Source: Rhodanobacter denitrificans (GTDB taxonomy: Bacteria; Pseudomonadota; Gammaproteobacteria; Xanthomonadales; Rhodanobacteraceae). From it: a stretch of 64,000 bases of DNA. The translations under genes were made by a program, and so were the position numbers. The stretch is from the NCBI RefSeq assembly GCF_003335105.1, contig NZ_QFWQ01000002.1, forward strand, positions 124,001 to 188,000, in the 5' to 3' direction. Every line of letters starts with the position of its first letter. Positions within the stretch are counted from its first letter, which is position 1. The notes beneath the pieces were generated by a model. It ran no database searches. It was given only the letters and a program-made list of their open reading frames with translations, and had not been told where the DNA came from. This document shows positions 9,759 to 20,593 of the stretch, piece by piece.

Positions 9759-10445
9759 TCAGGCGTAACGCGTGGGATCGTCCAGACCCGCCTCGCGGAA
9801 ACCTTGCGCGCGCAGCCGGCAGGCATCGCAATGGCCGCAGGCGCGGCCGTCGTCGTCGGCCTGGTAGCAGCTTACCGTGGCCGAGAAATCAACGCCCAGG
9901 CGCTGACCCTCGCGCGCAATGTCGGCCTTGCTCATGCGCATCAGCGGTGCATGGATGCGGATGCCGGCGCCTTCCACGCCGGCCTTGGTGGCGACGTTGG
10001 CGAGTTTCTCGAAGGCCTCGATGAAGGCGGGGCGGCAATCCGGGTAGCCCGAGTAGTCGACCGCGTTGACGCCGCACCAGATGTCGCTGGAGCCGAGCAC
10101 CTCGGCCCAGCCCAGCGCGATCGACAGCATGATGGTGTTGCGCGCCGGTACGTAGGTCACCGGGATGTTGCCACTTTCAGCGGCGTCCAGCGGCACGTCG
10201 ATGTCGGCGGTCAGCGCGGAACCGCCGATGCTGCGCAGGTCGACGCCGACGGTCTTGTGCTCGACCGCGCCGAGCATCCTCGTCACGCGGTCGGATGCGT
10301 CCAGCTCGGAGCGGTGGCGCTGGCCGTAGGCCACGCTCAGCGCGTGCACCTGATAACCCTGTTCGCGCGCCAGCGCGATGGTGACGGCCGAATCCATGCC
10401 GCCGGAGACGAGTACGACGGCCTTGCGGGAAGAATGGTCAGACAT
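9759..10445 (-). CDS. queC: 7-cyano-7-deazaguanine synthase QueC
   Basis: ATP-dependent conversion of 7-carboxy-7-deazaguanine and ammonia to preQ0 in queuosine biosynthesis. The PP-loop motif SGGMDSAV lies at the N-terminus, the substrate region includes [17 protein letters not shown], and the C-terminal zinc site is four cysteines in C-x8-CGHCDAC. The usual bacterial length is kept (228 residues from the ATG at 10445; an in-frame ATG at 10454 would add MQA). It lies downstream of queE on the same strand, so two consecutive steps of the pathway are adjacent, but a 26-bp hairpin separates them. Confidence 0.96.
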   Translation of the reverse strand: MSDHSSRKAVVLVSGGMDSAVTIALAREQGYQVHALSVAYGQRHRSELDASDRVTRMLGAVEHKTVGVDLRSIGGSALTADIDVPLDAAESGNIPVTYVPARNTIMLSIALGWAEVLGSSDIWCGVNAVDYSGYPDCRPAFIEAFEKLANVATKAGVEGAGIRIHAPLMRMSKADIAREGQRLGVDFSATVSCYQADDDGRACGHCDACRLRAQGFREAGLDDPTRYA

Positions 10446-10525
10446 GGCTTGCATCCAAACGGGTACGGCCGGTCACCGGCCGGAAGGCGCCGCCGGCGAC
10501 ACAGGCCGCGGCGCGTAAAACAGGA

Positions 10526-10597
10526 GTGAGTGGAGAGGAGTGAGAAATGAGTGGGAAGCGCGCTGTACCCTCTCACTTCTCACTCCTCTCCACTCAC
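10526..10597. repeat. 26-bp inverted repeat between queE and queC
   Basis: The left arm (10526-10551) and right arm (10572-10597) are complementary at 25 of 26 positions, with a 20-base loop. The arms are built from the purine-rich words GAGTGAG, GTGGAGAGG and AGTGAGAA. There is no T-tract on either strand. It lies 7 bases past the queE stop and about 80 bases before the queC start, so any queE-queC transcript would contain it. Confidence 0.85.
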
Positions 10598-10604
10598 TTC
10601 TCGC

Positions 10605-11297
10605 TTATTTCCCTCGCGCGTCGTTCCACAGCAACTTGTGCAATTGCAACTGGAACCGCACGGGCAGCTTGTCGGCGATGATCCACTCGGCCAGGTCACG
10701 CGGCTCTACCGCGCCGTGTACCGGCGAGAACAGCACCATGCAGCGATCCGCCAGCGCATGCTCGGCCAGCATCGCGCGAGCCCACTCGTAGTCGGCGCGG
10801 CTGGCGATGACGATCTTGATCTGGTCGTGCGGCAGCAGGTGGTCGAGGTTCGACCACAGGTTGCGGCCGCTCTCGCCCGAATCCGGCGCCTTCAGGTCCA
10901 GCACCTTGCGCACGCGGGGATCGACCGCGGAGACATCCAGCGCGCCGGAGGTTTCGAGCGACACCTCGTAGCCGGCGTCACACAACTTGCGCAGCAGGAT
11001 CAGGCAGCGCTTCTGCGCCAGCGGCTCGCCGCCGGTCACGCAGACGTGCTTCGCGCCGTGCGTGGCGACCTCGGCGAGGATGTCGTCGATCGCATGCCAG
11101 TTGCCGCCGTAGAACGAATATTCGGTATCGCACCAGACGCAGCGCAACGGACAACCGGTGAGGCGCACGAACACGGTGCGCCAGCCGATCGCATCGGCCT
11201 CGCCCTGGATCGAGTGGAAGATCTCGGTGATGCGCAGGCGCTCGGCGACCGCCGCCGCAGGCGTACCGGACGCCTCGCGCGCGTCATGGCCGCTCAT
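10605..11297 (-). CDS. queE: 7-carboxy-7-deazaguanine synthase QueE
   Basis: Radical SAM enzyme that rearranges 6-carboxy-tetrahydropterin to 7-carboxy-7-deazaguanine, the step before QueC. 230 residues. The [4Fe-4S] cysteine motif is C49-x3-C53-x2-C56 (CPLRCVWC), followed by the GGEP SAM-contact motif (VCVTGGEPLAQ). The N-terminal IFHSIQGEADAIG is typical of QueE. It begins 12 bases after cpoB ends and is probably transcribed with the tol-pal genes upstream. Confidence 0.95.
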   Translation of the reverse strand: MSGHDAREASGTPAAAVAERLRITEIFHSIQGEADAIGWRTVFVRLTGCPLRCVWCDTEYSFYGGNWHAIDDILAEVATHGAKHVCVTGGEPLAQKRCLILLRKLCDAGYEVSLETSGALDVSAVDPRVRKVLDLKAPDSGESGRNLWSNLDHLLPHDQIKIVIASRADYEWARAMLAEHALADRCMVLFSPVHGAVEPRDLAEWIIADKLPVRFQLQLHKLLWNDARGK

Positions 11298-11309
11298 ACC
11301 CGCTGCCGC

Positions 11310-12176
11310 TCAGTTGCCCGACTGCAGCTGCAGGCGCTGCAAGCGTTCCTGGGCCAGGCTGGCCACCTTGGTGCCGGGATACTTGGCGGCGACCTGGGTC
11401 AGCGTGGCCCTGGCCGCTGCGGTCTGCTTCAGCTCGAGCTGGCTGTAGCCGACCTTGAGCAGCGCATCGGGCGCCTTCTCGCTCTGCGGAAACTGGCTGA
11501 GCAGCCGCTGGAACGATTCCAGCGCGACCGGGTAGTTGGTGGTGGCGTAATAGGATTCGCCAAGCCAGTAAAGGGCGTTCGGCGCCAGCGCGTGGTTCGG
11601 GTATTGCTGGATGAAGCTGCGGAACTCACGCGACGCCTCGACGTAGTTGCCCGCGCGGATCGCCTTGAAGGCCACGTCGTAGGCCGCCTGGGCCGCCGCG
11701 GGGTCGGCCGCGCCGGCACCCGGATTGCCACCCGCCGAAGCCGCCTGGCCTGCTGCCGCATTGCCGGCGGCGGCATTGCCCGCCGCAGCAGCCGGCTTGG
11801 CCGCCGCCTGGGCCTGCGGGTTGCCGCCTGCCGCTGCAGCGGCTCCAGCACCAGCGCTCTCGATGCGCCCCAGCCGGGCGTCGAGATCGGTGTACTGGGC
11901 CTTGTTCTTGTCCTCGAGCGTCTGCAACTGGTGCTGCAGTTCCTCGATCTGTCCCTGCAACTGCTGCACCTGTGCCTGCAACTGCTGCATCTGGTTGACC
12001 ATGCCGGTACCGGACTGGTCCTTGTTCTGTGCCTGCTGTTCCAGCCGCGCGACGCGATCGGCGAGGCTCAGCCGCGAGTCCTGCGCGAATGCCGGGAACG
12101 CGAACAGCATGGCGGACGCGACCGCGCCCGCCATGCTGAACCTGGCTGCAAAGCTCTTAGCCAGTCGCTTCATCAT
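11310..12176 (-). CDS. cpoB: Cell division coordinator CpoB / Tol-Pal system protein YbgF
   Basis: A periplasmic protein of 288 residues that links Tol-Pal constriction with peptidoglycan synthesis in characterised enterobacteria. The order is a signal peptide ending FPAFAQD, a trimerising coiled coil rich in Q and L (LEQQAQ to LEDKNKAQY), a long Ala/Gly/Gln linker with AAAGN repeats, then a C-terminal TPR domain (YDVAFKAIRAGNYVEASREF, YWLGESYYATTNYPVAL). The ATG at 12176 overlaps the pal stop as TAATG; an ATG at 12173 follows directly. The Ala-rich linker is unusually long and low in complexity. Confidence 0.92.
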   Translation of the reverse strand: MMKRLAKSFAARFSMAGAVASAMLFAFPAFAQDSRLSLADRVARLEQQAQNKDQSGTGMVNQMQQLQAQVQQLQGQIEELQHQLQTLEDKNKAQYTDLDARLGRIESAGAGAAAAAGGNPQAQAAAKPAAAAGNAAAGNAAAGQAASAGGNPGAGAADPAAAQAAYDVAFKAIRAGNYVEASREFRSFIQQYPNHALAPNALYWLGESYYATTNYPVALESFQRLLSQFPQSEKAPDALLKVGYSQLELKQTAAARATLTQVAAKYPGTKVASLAQERLQRLQLQSGN

Positions 12177-12682
12177 TACTGCGCCGTGTAGACGATCTCG
12201 ACGCGGCGGTTCTTGCTCCAGCAATCCTCGTTGTGCTCACGGCACACCGGTTTTTCCTTGCCATAGCTGATCACTTCCAGCTGGCTGGCCTGGCCGCCAT
12301 TGCCCTGCAGCGCTTCGGAGACGGCGTTGCCGCGACGCTCGCCGAGGCCCAGGTTGTACTCGCGCGAGCCGCGCTCGTCGGCGTTGCCTTCCAGACGGAT
12401 GTGCGAGGTCGGGCGATCGCGCAGGTACTTGGCGTGGCACGCCATGATCTGCTGGAACTCCGGCTTGATCTCGGTCTTGTCGAAGTCGAAGTACACGACG
12501 CGCTGACGCAGGCAGGCATCGGTGTCGAGGTCGGCGGGGGTGTACTTGCCGTCAGAGACGGGAGCCTGGGTCGGGGCGGTCTGCTCCGGAGCCGGCTGCG
12601 GTTTGACTTCCTGCTTCTTGGAGCAAGCGGCCGCGCCTACGCAGAGCAGGGCAACCAGGGCGACGCGAACGGTCTTATTCAT
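12176..12682 (-). CDS. pal: Peptidoglycan-associated lipoprotein Pal
   Basis: An outer-membrane lipoprotein of 168 residues that anchors the outer membrane to peptidoglycan and is moved by Tol during division. It has a lipobox GAAAC with the acylated cysteine at position 20, a Pro/Gln-rich tether, then an OmpA-like domain (VVYFDFDKTEIKP, GNADERGSREYNLGLGERR, SKNRRVEIVY) with the Asp and Arg used for diaminopimelate binding. It sits between tolB and cpoB in the usual order. A 250-base gap with a hairpin separates it from tolB, so it may also have its own promoter. Confidence 0.96.
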   Translation of the reverse strand: MNKTVRVALVALLCVGAAACSKKQEVKPQPAPEQTAPTQAPVSDGKYTPADLDTDACLRQRVVYFDFDKTEIKPEFQQIMACHAKYLRDRPTSHIRLEGNADERGSREYNLGLGERRGNAVSEALQGNGGQASQLEVISYGKEKPVCREHNEDCWSKNRRVEIVYTAQ

Positions 12683-12899
12683 GGTGACGTTCCTTACGGG
12701 TTGAGTTCCGACTAACGATGACGATCGGGGATAACGGGACAGCTGTCGCCGGTTAACCGGCTGTTATTTTGACACTTGAAAGGTCGATAGTGCGTGACTC
12801 TGCACGGTCGCCCTGACTGGCTTTCGACGCGGCAAAGCGTCATAACCGGAAACCGAAACGCGCCTCGCGGCACCGTTCGGGCCCACTCCCTGGGCATCG

Positions 12900-12925
12900 G
12901 GCTGCCGCACTTTCGTGCAGCAGCC
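12900..12925 (-). repeat. GNRA-loop hairpin after tolB
   Basis: Read on the minus strand: GGCTGC, a T-G wobble, GCAC, a GAAA tetraloop, GTGC, then GCAGCC, an almost perfect 11-bp stem starting 8 bases past the tolB stop. It has no T-run, so it looks more like an mRNA-stabilising or processing element between tolB and pal than a terminator. Confidence 0.6.
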
Positions 12926-12932
12926 TGGAAAA

Positions 12933-14264
12933 TCAGCGTTGCCGGTATGGTCCCCAGGCCGGTTCGCGCACGTCGCCGTCGGAAAGTACGAGGCGCTGGC
13001 GAACCATGCCGTCAGCCGATACGGCATACAGCACGCCGCGACGTCCTTCGGTAGCGGCGTACAGCAGCATGCTGGCATTCGGTGCAAAACTCGGGGACTC
13101 GTCGATCGGGCCCGGCGAGAGGAACCGCACCTGGTCACCCAGGCTGCGATCCATGATGGCAATACGATACACGTTCCCGTTGCCCTGCACCATGGCGATC
13201 TGCTTGCCGTCGTAGCTCACGTCGGCGTTCAGGTTGCTCTGCCCCTGGAAGCTGATCCGCTGCGGCGTACCGCCGCTGGCCGAAACCTGGTAGATCTGCG
13301 GCCGGCCGGAACGGTCGGAGGTGAAATAGATGCTCTTGCCGTCGGGCGCCCAGACCGGCTCGGTGTCGATCGACAGGCTGTTGGTCAGCCGGGTCTCGTG
13401 GCGGCTGGCCAGGTCCAGCACGAACAGCTCCAGGTTGCCGACGTAGGACAGCGCCACCGCCAGCTTGCTGCCGTCCGGCGACCACGCGGGCGCACCGTTG
13501 ATGCCCCGGGGATGGGATTCCACCAGCTGGCGCGAGCCGGTGGTGATGTCCTGCACGTAGATCGACGAATTGCCGCTCTCGAACGAAACGTAGGCGAGCT
13601 TGCGGCCGTCCGGCGACCACGCCGGCGTCAGCAGCGACTCCTTCGAACGGGCCACCACCTGCGGGTTGTAGCCATCGGAATCGGCCACGATCAGCGAATA
13701 GGTGGTGTGGTTGCCCAGGCCCACCGCGGTGATGTACGCGATACGCGTCCAGAACGCGCCCCGCACGCCGGTGATCTTCTGGTAGATGATGTCCGCAATC
13801 TGGTGCGCCACGCCACGCAGGTCGCCCGCCGGCGCCGGCGGCATCTGCTGGTGCAGCAGGCTCTGCTGCTTGTTGACGTCCCACAGTTCGTACTCGACCT
13901 GCACCATGCCGTTGCCGGCCTCGGTGACGTTGCCGACCACGATGTAGTCCTGCTTCAGCAGGCGCCAGGTGGCGAACTTGATGTCCGAACCCTTGGACGG
14001 AAACTCCACGATATCGCTCTTGGCCAGCGAACGGAATTTGCCGGAGCGGTTGAAATCGTTGCGCATCACTTCGGCGACGTCGGTCGACAGCGGCGCGCCG
14101 CCGGCCTGCGCGAACGGCACCACCACGATCGGGGTGGCGGTCTTGACGCCACCGACGATGTCGACGTTCAGGGACTGGGCGGTGGCCGGGCCGGCGAACA
14201 ACGCCACCGCGGCCAGCAGGATGACGACAAGGCTTGAGCTGAATTTGCGCATGGTCTTGATCAT
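12933..14264 (-). CDS. tolB: Tol-Pal system beta-propeller protein TolB
   Basis: A periplasmic protein of 443 residues that binds Pal and links it to TolA. It has a signal peptide (LVVILLAAVALFAGPATAQ), an N-terminal alpha/beta domain (IVVVPFAQ, VAEVMRNDFNRSGKF), and a six-bladed propeller with repeated WSPDG motifs (SLLTPAWSPDGRKLAYVS, APAWSPDGSKLAVALS, PVWAPDGKSIYFTSDRSG). The ATG at 14264 overlaps the tolA stop as ATGA. The frame stays open upstream to 14450, but that stretch is tolA in another frame. Confidence 0.96.
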   Translation of the reverse strand: MIKTMRKFSSSLVVILLAAVALFAGPATAQSLNVDIVGGVKTATPIVVVPFAQAGGAPLSTDVAEVMRNDFNRSGKFRSLAKSDIVEFPSKGSDIKFATWRLLKQDYIVVGNVTEAGNGMVQVEYELWDVNKQQSLLHQQMPPAPAGDLRGVAHQIADIIYQKITGVRGAFWTRIAYITAVGLGNHTTYSLIVADSDGYNPQVVARSKESLLTPAWSPDGRKLAYVSFESGNSSIYVQDITTGSRQLVESHPRGINGAPAWSPDGSKLAVALSYVGNLELFVLDLASRHETRLTNSLSIDTEPVWAPDGKSIYFTSDRSGRPQIYQVSASGGTPQRISFQGQSNLNADVSYDGKQIAMVQGNGNVYRIAIMDRSLGDQVRFLSPGPIDESPSFAPNASMLLYAATEGRRGVLYAVSADGMVRQRLVLSDGDVREPAWGPYRQR

Positions 14265-15191
14265 TGCGGCCTGAAAGTGAAGGTGAGGTTGCGCTGGAAC
14301 ACGCTTTCGAAACCCTTGTACGGCAAGGTCTTGGTGCGCAATACCGCATTTTCGACCGAACGCCGGCCGGCGTCGTCGTACGGGCAACTGGAGTCGACGG
14401 TGGCGCTCATGACGTCGCCACCGGGCGACTGCACGATGTGAACCTGGCACGGAACAGTCGGTATGTTATCCGGCCTTAACCAGTTCGGCGTGACCGCATT
14501 CTGAATGGCCGCTGCATATTCGTCGGCGAGGTTGCTGTTCTGGCTGTTGTTGCCGGTCTGGCGCTGCGCCGCATTGGGCAGGTCGGGGGCACCGTTGTCC
14601 TGGGCGTTCTTCAGATCCTCCAACTGCTGCTTGGCCTGCCTGGCCTTGCTGTCGAGCTTGCGCGTCTGCTGCGCCGCCGCATCCATCTTCGCCAGCAGGT
14701 CGTCGATCTGTTTCTGCTTTTCCTGCTTCTGCTTGACCGCCTGCGCATCCAGCTCCGCCTGACGCTGGCGCTGCTTTTCCTCCTGCAGCTGCTTCGCTTC
14801 CTCGGCCTTCAGCGCAGCTTCCTCCACCACCCGCTCCTGGTCCTTGAGGTCCGGCTGCTTGGGCGGCGGCGGCAGGGTCTTCACCTCCGGCGCCTCGATC
14901 TTGGGCGGCGTCGGCGGCGGCACCGTCGGTGGCGGCGGCGTCGAATCGGGTACCGGCTTGACCTTCACCGCCTTCGGCGGCGGGCTGCCGGTGGGGCCGA
15001 TCAGGGTGGCCTCGATGACCTGCCCCTGCAATTCCAGCGGTTTCGAGCAGGTGATCGGGTTCATCCACGCCGGCAGATGCAGCGCGTTGAACACGTTCTC
15101 GTAGGTCGAGCACGGCAGCACCGCGAGGAACAGGAACCCCACGATGCCGATGTGCAGGATGGCGGAAAGTACGACCGCCCTCGGCGTCGCC

Positions 15192-15205
<14 letters not shown>
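14261..15205 (-). CDS. tolA: Tol-Pal energy transducer TolA
   Basis: An inner-membrane protein of 314 residues spanning the periplasm and carrying proton-motive energy from TolQR to Pal. It has one N-terminal TM helix (VVLSAILHIGIVGFLFLAVL), a Pro-rich spacer (TPPPPTVPPPTPP), a long charged helical domain rich in Lys/Glu/Gln (VVEEAALKAEEAKQLQEEK), then a C-terminal TolA domain with two cysteines (VPCQVHI, DSSCPYDD). The helical part is shorter than in E. coli. It overlaps tolR by 14 bases and tolB by 4. Confidence 0.93.
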
Positions 15206-15656
<451 letters not shown>

Positions 15657-15669
15657 GGCTGCTCTCCGC

Positions 15670-16356
15670 TCAGGCGACGTCGTCGGTCTGGATCTGCCGC
15701 TGCAGCACCGAGGAGAATTCTTCCTGGAACACGTCGTAGCGCGAGGCGATGCGCTCGACCTTGGTGGCGTAGCGGTTGTACGCCCACTGCGCCGGGATCG
15801 CCGCGAACAGGCCCATCGCGGTGGCGATCAGTGCCTCGGAGATGTGCGGCGCGACCACCGCGATGGTTACATCCTTCATCTCCCCCAGGCCCTGGAACGC
15901 ACCCATGATGCCCCACACGGTGCCGAACAGGCCCACGTACGGGCTGATCGAGCCGACGTTGGCGAGGAACTCCAGGTTGCGCTCGAGCAGGCCGATCTCG
16001 CGCGTGCCGGCCACCTGCATGGCGCGCTCGGAGCCCTCGATCGCGCTGCGCGGATCGTGCGTCTTGCGTTGCCGCTGGCGGGCGAATTCGCGGAAGCCCG
16101 ACTCGAAGATGTTCTCGATGCCGCCGGTGCCGCCGTTGCGGTTGCTGACCTCGCGGAACAGCTGGGCCAGGTCGCCGCCCGACCAGAAGCGCTCCTCGAA
16201 CTCCTCGGCGTTCTCCATCGCCGCCTTGGTCTGCGAATACTTGCGGATGATGATCACCCAGGACAGGAACGAGAACACCAGCAGCACCAGCAGCACCAGT
16301 TTCACCGGCAGGCTCGAATCCGCGATCAGCGTGAAAATGTTCAGTCCACCGTTCAT
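15670..16356 (-). CDS. tolQ: Proton channel component TolQ
   Basis: A MotA/TolQ/ExbB family inner-membrane protein of 228 residues. TM1 (LVLLVLLVFSFLSWVIIIR) is followed by a large cytoplasmic loop with REIGLLERNLEFLANVGSISPYVGLFGTVWGIMGAF leading into TM2, then TM3 (ISEALIATAMGLFAAIPAQWAYN) with the conserved polar residues of the channel. It energises TolA with TolR. It follows ybgC with a 36-base gap. Confidence 0.95.
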   Translation of the reverse strand: MNGGLNIFTLIADSSLPVKLVLLVLLVFSFLSWVIIIRKYSQTKAAMENAEEFEERFWSGGDLAQLFREVSNRNGGTGGIENIFESGFREFARQRQRKTHDPRSAIEGSERAMQVAGTREIGLLERNLEFLANVGSISPYVGLFGTVWGIMGAFQGLGEMKDVTIAVVAPHISEALIATAMGLFAAIPAQWAYNRYATKVERIASRYDVFQEEFSSVLQRQIQTDDVA

Positions 16357-16392
16357 TGCTTGCAGGTTCTCCGCCAGTCGGCTTGGGTTGTC

Positions 16393-16804
16393 TTAAGGTG
16401 CGTGTTGCAGGATCAGATCGGCCGGAATCAGCGCCGGACGCATGCGCTGAAGATCGACGCAGGCCACCCGCACGCTGGCGCGGATCAGGCAGCTGCCGTC
16501 GTTCTTCGTGATCGTCTGGGTGAACAGGATACTGGCTGCGCGCTGTTCTTTGACTTCGACCGTTACCGACAGTTCATCATCCAGCAGGGCGGGCTTGAGG
16601 AAGTCGATGTGCATGTCGCGCACCATGAAGGCCAGCCCGGTGGCCTGCTTGAACGCCATCTGGTCGACGCCGAGCGCGCGCATCCACTCGCTGCGGGCGC
16701 GCTCCATGAAGCGCAGGTAGCCGGCGTGATAGACCACCCCGCCGGCGTCGGTGTCTTCCCAGTAGACCCGCACTTTCCAGCGGAAGGGCGGTTTCGGGGC
16801 GAGC

Positions 16805-16812
<8 letters not shown>
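16393..16812 (-). CDS. ybgC: Tol-Pal-associated acyl-CoA thioesterase YbgC
   Basis: A 4-hydroxybenzoyl-CoA-thioesterase-type hotdog protein of 139 residues. The motif [28 protein letters not shown] contains the catalytic Asp and the YHA helix start. Family members hydrolyse short acyl-CoA or act with ACP and phospholipid synthesis, and the gene is a standard first member of the tol cluster. Its start overlaps the end of ruvB by 8 bases, which joins the ruv and tol blocks. Confidence 0.93.
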
Positions 16813-17854
<1,042 letters not shown>

Positions 17855-17905
17855 GCCGGCATTATGGCGGCTTGCGTAGGTGAAATGGAGTGGAAATCAG
17901 GAGCA

Positions 17906-18080
17906 GGAGCAGCCGCTCCATGAGCCAAGGAAGTGCTTTCCTGCACTTCTTTGGCTCGCCACGGTCGGGCTGCACCCGACCGTGGCTGCGCAGGCCGATC
18001 GCGTCCGCGATCGGCCTGCGTGCGGCCCATCCGTGGGCCGCGGTGGAGATCTGATCCGCTGCGCGGATCAGATCTCCACC
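17906..18080. repeat. Run of adjacent palindromes at the kup-ruvB junction
   Basis: Adjacent inverted repeats tile this stretch almost without gaps: 17906-17919 (5 bp), 17922-17957 (7+7 bp around one mismatch/wobble), 17958-17986 (12 bp, loop 5), 17989-18020 (15 bp, loop 2), 18022-18041 (8 bp, loop 4) and 18042-18080 (18 bp, loop 3). The larger four are perfect. The right arm of the last one contains the final codons and stop of kup (stop 18070-18068), so its left arm is an inverted copy of the gene end. There is no T-run. The rest of the gap to ruvB is unremarkable. Confidence 0.85.
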
Positions 18081-19975
18081 TGCGCGCCCAGCTCGATCAG
18101 CCGGTTACCGGGAATCTGGAAGAACGCGGTGGCCGGCAGCGCGTTGCGTGCCATGAATGCGAACAGCTTGTCGCGCCACAGCGCCATGCCGGGGCGGCGG
18201 GCATCGGCCACGATGGTCTCGCGCGACAGGAAGAAAGTGGTATCCATCATGTCGAAGCCGAGGCCCTCGCGCGAACACTGGGTCAGCGCCAGCGGGATGT
18301 TCGGATCCTCGGCGAAACCGAAGCGCAGCTCCAGTCCGAAGAAGTTGCCGCCCATCGGGGTGATCTCGATGCGCTCATGGACCTCGGCCACCGGGGTTTC
18401 CAGCGTCTCCACCGTCAGCAACACGTTGCGCTCGTGCAGCACCTTGTTGTGCTTGAGGTTGTGCAGCAGCGCATGCGGCACGGCGTGCTGGTTCGCGGTG
18501 AGGAAGATCGCCGTGCCCGGCACGCGCAGCGGCGGGTGCTCGGCGATGTTCTCGATGAACGGCGCCAGCGCCAGGCCGCCCTGCTTGATCTCGCGCATCA
18601 CCAGTTCGCGGCCGCGGCGCCAGGTGGTCATCACGCTGAACAGCACCACGCCCAGCACCAGCGGGAACCAGCCGCCGTGCGCCACCTTCAGCAGGTTGGC
18701 GCCGAAGAACGACAGGTCGATGATCAGGAACAGCACGCCGACCAGCACCACCGTGAACCAGCTCCAGTGCCAGCGCTTGCGCGCCACCACCAGTGCCAGC
18801 GCCGTGGTCACGGTCATCGTGCCGGTCACCGCGATGCCGTAGGCCGCGCCCAGGTTGTCGGAGCTGCGGAAGCCGAGCACCGCCACGATCACCAGCACCA
18901 TCAGCATGCGGTTGACCCACGGCACGAAGATCTGCCCGGACATCTCGCGCGAGGTGTGCACCACCGCCAGCCGCGGCGAGTAGCCCAGCGTCATCGCCTC
19001 GCGGGTCATCGAGAATGCGCCGGAGATCACCGCCTGCGATGCGATCACCGCGGCGGCGGCGGCAAGCACGATCATCGGGTACAGCAGCGACTCGGGCACC
19101 ATCAGGTAGAACGGGCTGTCGATCGCGCGCGGATTGCCCAGCAGCAACGCGCCCTGGCCGAAGTAGTTCAGCAGCAGCGCCGGCAGCACGAAGCCGAACC
19201 AGGCCACCCGGATGGGTTTCTTGCCGAAGTGGCCCATGTCGGCGTACAGCGCCTCGGCGCCGGTCAGCGCCAGCACCACGCCGCCAAGCGCAATGAACGA
19301 GGTGTTGCCGTGGTTGATGAAGAAGCGTATTGCGTGCAACGGGTTGACCGCGGACAGCACCTGCGGATTGGTGATGATCTGGCGCACGCCGAGCACCGCC
19401 AGCACCACGAACCACAGCGCCATCACCGGGGCGAAGGCCCTCCCTACGCTGTGCGTGCCATGCCGCTGCACGGCGAACATGACCAGCAGGATCGCCAGCG
19501 CGATCCACACCACGTACTTGTCCAGCCCCGGCGCCGCGACGCCGAGGCCCTCGACCGCGCCAAGCACCGAAATCGCCGGGGTGATCACGCCGTCGCCGTA
19601 GAACAGCGCGGCGCCGAAGATGCCGAAGCCGGCCAGCACCCAGCGCGCGCGTGCCGAGCCGCTCATCGAGCGCTGCGCCAGCGCCATCAGCGCCATGATG
19701 CCGCCCTCGCCCTTGTTGTCCGCGCGCATCACGAAGGTGACGTATTTCAGCGACACCACCACGATGAGCGCCCAGAACACCAGCGACAGCACGCCCAGCA
19801 CCGCCGACGGCGTCGGCGTCATGCCGTGCGTGCCCAGGGTTTCCTTCATGGTGTACAGCGGACTGGTGCCGATGTCGCCGAACACCACGCCGATCGCACC
19901 GAGCGCCAGCGCCCGCAATCGACGCCGGTTCTCCGCGGGGCTGAGGCATTGAACAGTCTGATGGCTCACGATCAA
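18068..19975 (-). CDS. kup: Low-affinity potassium uptake protein Kup
   Basis: A KUP/HAK/KT-family K+:H+ symporter of about 635 residues in the inner membrane. It has the family N-terminal signature [37 protein letters not shown]-like residues ([16 protein letters not shown]), about 12 TM helices, and a cytoplasmic tail ending in [11 protein letters not shown], the normal family C-terminus. The TTG at 19975 overlaps the ruvA stop as TTGA; a GTG at 19969 is a second option. It lies between ruvA and ruvB and is probably co-transcribed with ruvCA. Confidence 0.96.
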   Translation of the reverse strand: MIVSHQTVQCLSPAENRRRLRALALGAIGVVFGDIGTSPLYTMKETLGTHGMTPTPSAVLGVLSLVFWALIVVVSLKYVTFVMRADNKGEGGIMALMALAQRSMSGSARARWVLAGFGIFGAALFYGDGVITPAISVLGAVEGLGVAAPGLDKYVVWIALAILLVMFAVQRHGTHSVGRAFAPVMALWFVVLAVLGVRQIITNPQVLSAVNPLHAIRFFINHGNTSFIALGGVVLALTGAEALYADMGHFGKKPIRVAWFGFVLPALLLNYFGQGALLLGNPRAIDSPFYLMVPESLLYPMIVLAAAAAVIASQAVISGAFSMTREAMTLGYSPRLAVVHTSREMSGQIFVPWVNRMLMVLVIVAVLGFRSSDNLGAAYGIAVTGTMTVTTALALVVARKRWHWSWFTVVLVGVLFLIIDLSFFGANLLKVAHGGWFPLVLGVVLFSVMTTWRRGRELVMREIKQGGLALAPFIENIAEHPPLRVPGTAIFLTANQHAVPHALLHNLKHNKVLHERNVLLTVETLETPVAEVHERIEITPMGGNFFGLELRFGFAEDPNIPLALTQCSREGLGFDMMDTTFFLSRETIVADARRPGMALWRDKLFAFMARNALPATAFFQIPGNRLIELGAQVEI

Positions 19976-20568
19976 GCTCCGAGCGCGGCGCGCAGCGCCT
20001 TGCGGATGATGGCCTCGGCGCCGTCGCCATCGGCAGCAACCTTCTGCACCAGCCGGGCCACCTCGGCCGGCTTGTAGCCCAGCTGCTGCAACGCCACGGC
20101 GGCTTCGCCGGCGGCGTCCAGCGGCGCACCAGCCGCACGCGGCGCGGCGCCCGGCATGCCGGACAGGCCGTCCACGCGGTCGCGCAACTCCACCACGATG
20201 CGCTCGGCGGTCTTCTTGCCGATGCCGGGGATCTTGGTCAGCGCGACCACGTCGCCGGCCTGCACCAGCCGCGCGAAGTGCTCGGTGGAAACACCCGACA
20301 GCACCGCCAGCGCGATCTTCGCGCCGATCCCGCTGACCTTGAGCAGGTTGCGGAACAGCGTGCGCTCGCTCTCGTGCAGGAAGCCGTACAGCGCGACGCT
20401 GTCTTCCTTCACCGCGTGATGGGTGAGCAGGACCACTTCCTTGCCGATGCCGGGCAGGTCGTAGATCGTCGACATCGGCGCCTCGACTTCGTAGCCGACG
20501 CCGCCTACTTCGACCAGCAGCGACGGCGGCTGCTTGCTTATCAGGATGCCGCGCAAGCGTCCGATCAC
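19972..20568 (-). CDS. ruvA: Holliday junction DNA helicase subunit RuvA
   Basis: A 198-residue tetrameric protein that binds the four-way junction and loads RuvB. It begins [27 protein letters not shown] (OB fold), followed by helix-hairpin-helix segments ([40 protein letters not shown]) and domain III at the C-terminus ([15 protein letters not shown]), which contacts RuvB. The start is the GTG at 20568, giving the standard M-IGRLRG N-terminus; the frame is open further upstream but does not look like RuvA there. Confidence 0.95.
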   Translation of the reverse strand: MIGRLRGILISKQPPSLLVEVGGVGYEVEAPMSTIYDLPGIGKEVVLLTHHAVKEDSVALYGFLHESERTLFRNLLKVSGIGAKIALAVLSGVSTEHFARLVQAGDVVALTKIPGIGKKTAERIVVELRDRVDGLSGMPGAAPRAAGAPLDAAGEAAVALQQLGYKPAEVARLVQKVAADGDGAEAIIRKALRAALGA

Positions 20569-20593
20569 CGGCGGTATCCCCTTGTCTTCATCA

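Noticed and set aside
11700-11850. Low-complexity GCC-rich stretch as a tandem repeat locus
   Set aside because: It is in frame inside cpoB and encodes the Ala/Gly-rich linker between the coiled coil and the TPR domain.
17933-20077. Long plus-strand open frame (714 codons) opposite kup
   Set aside because: Antisense shadow that starts inside the palindrome ladder; His/Gln/Arg-rich with no similarity.
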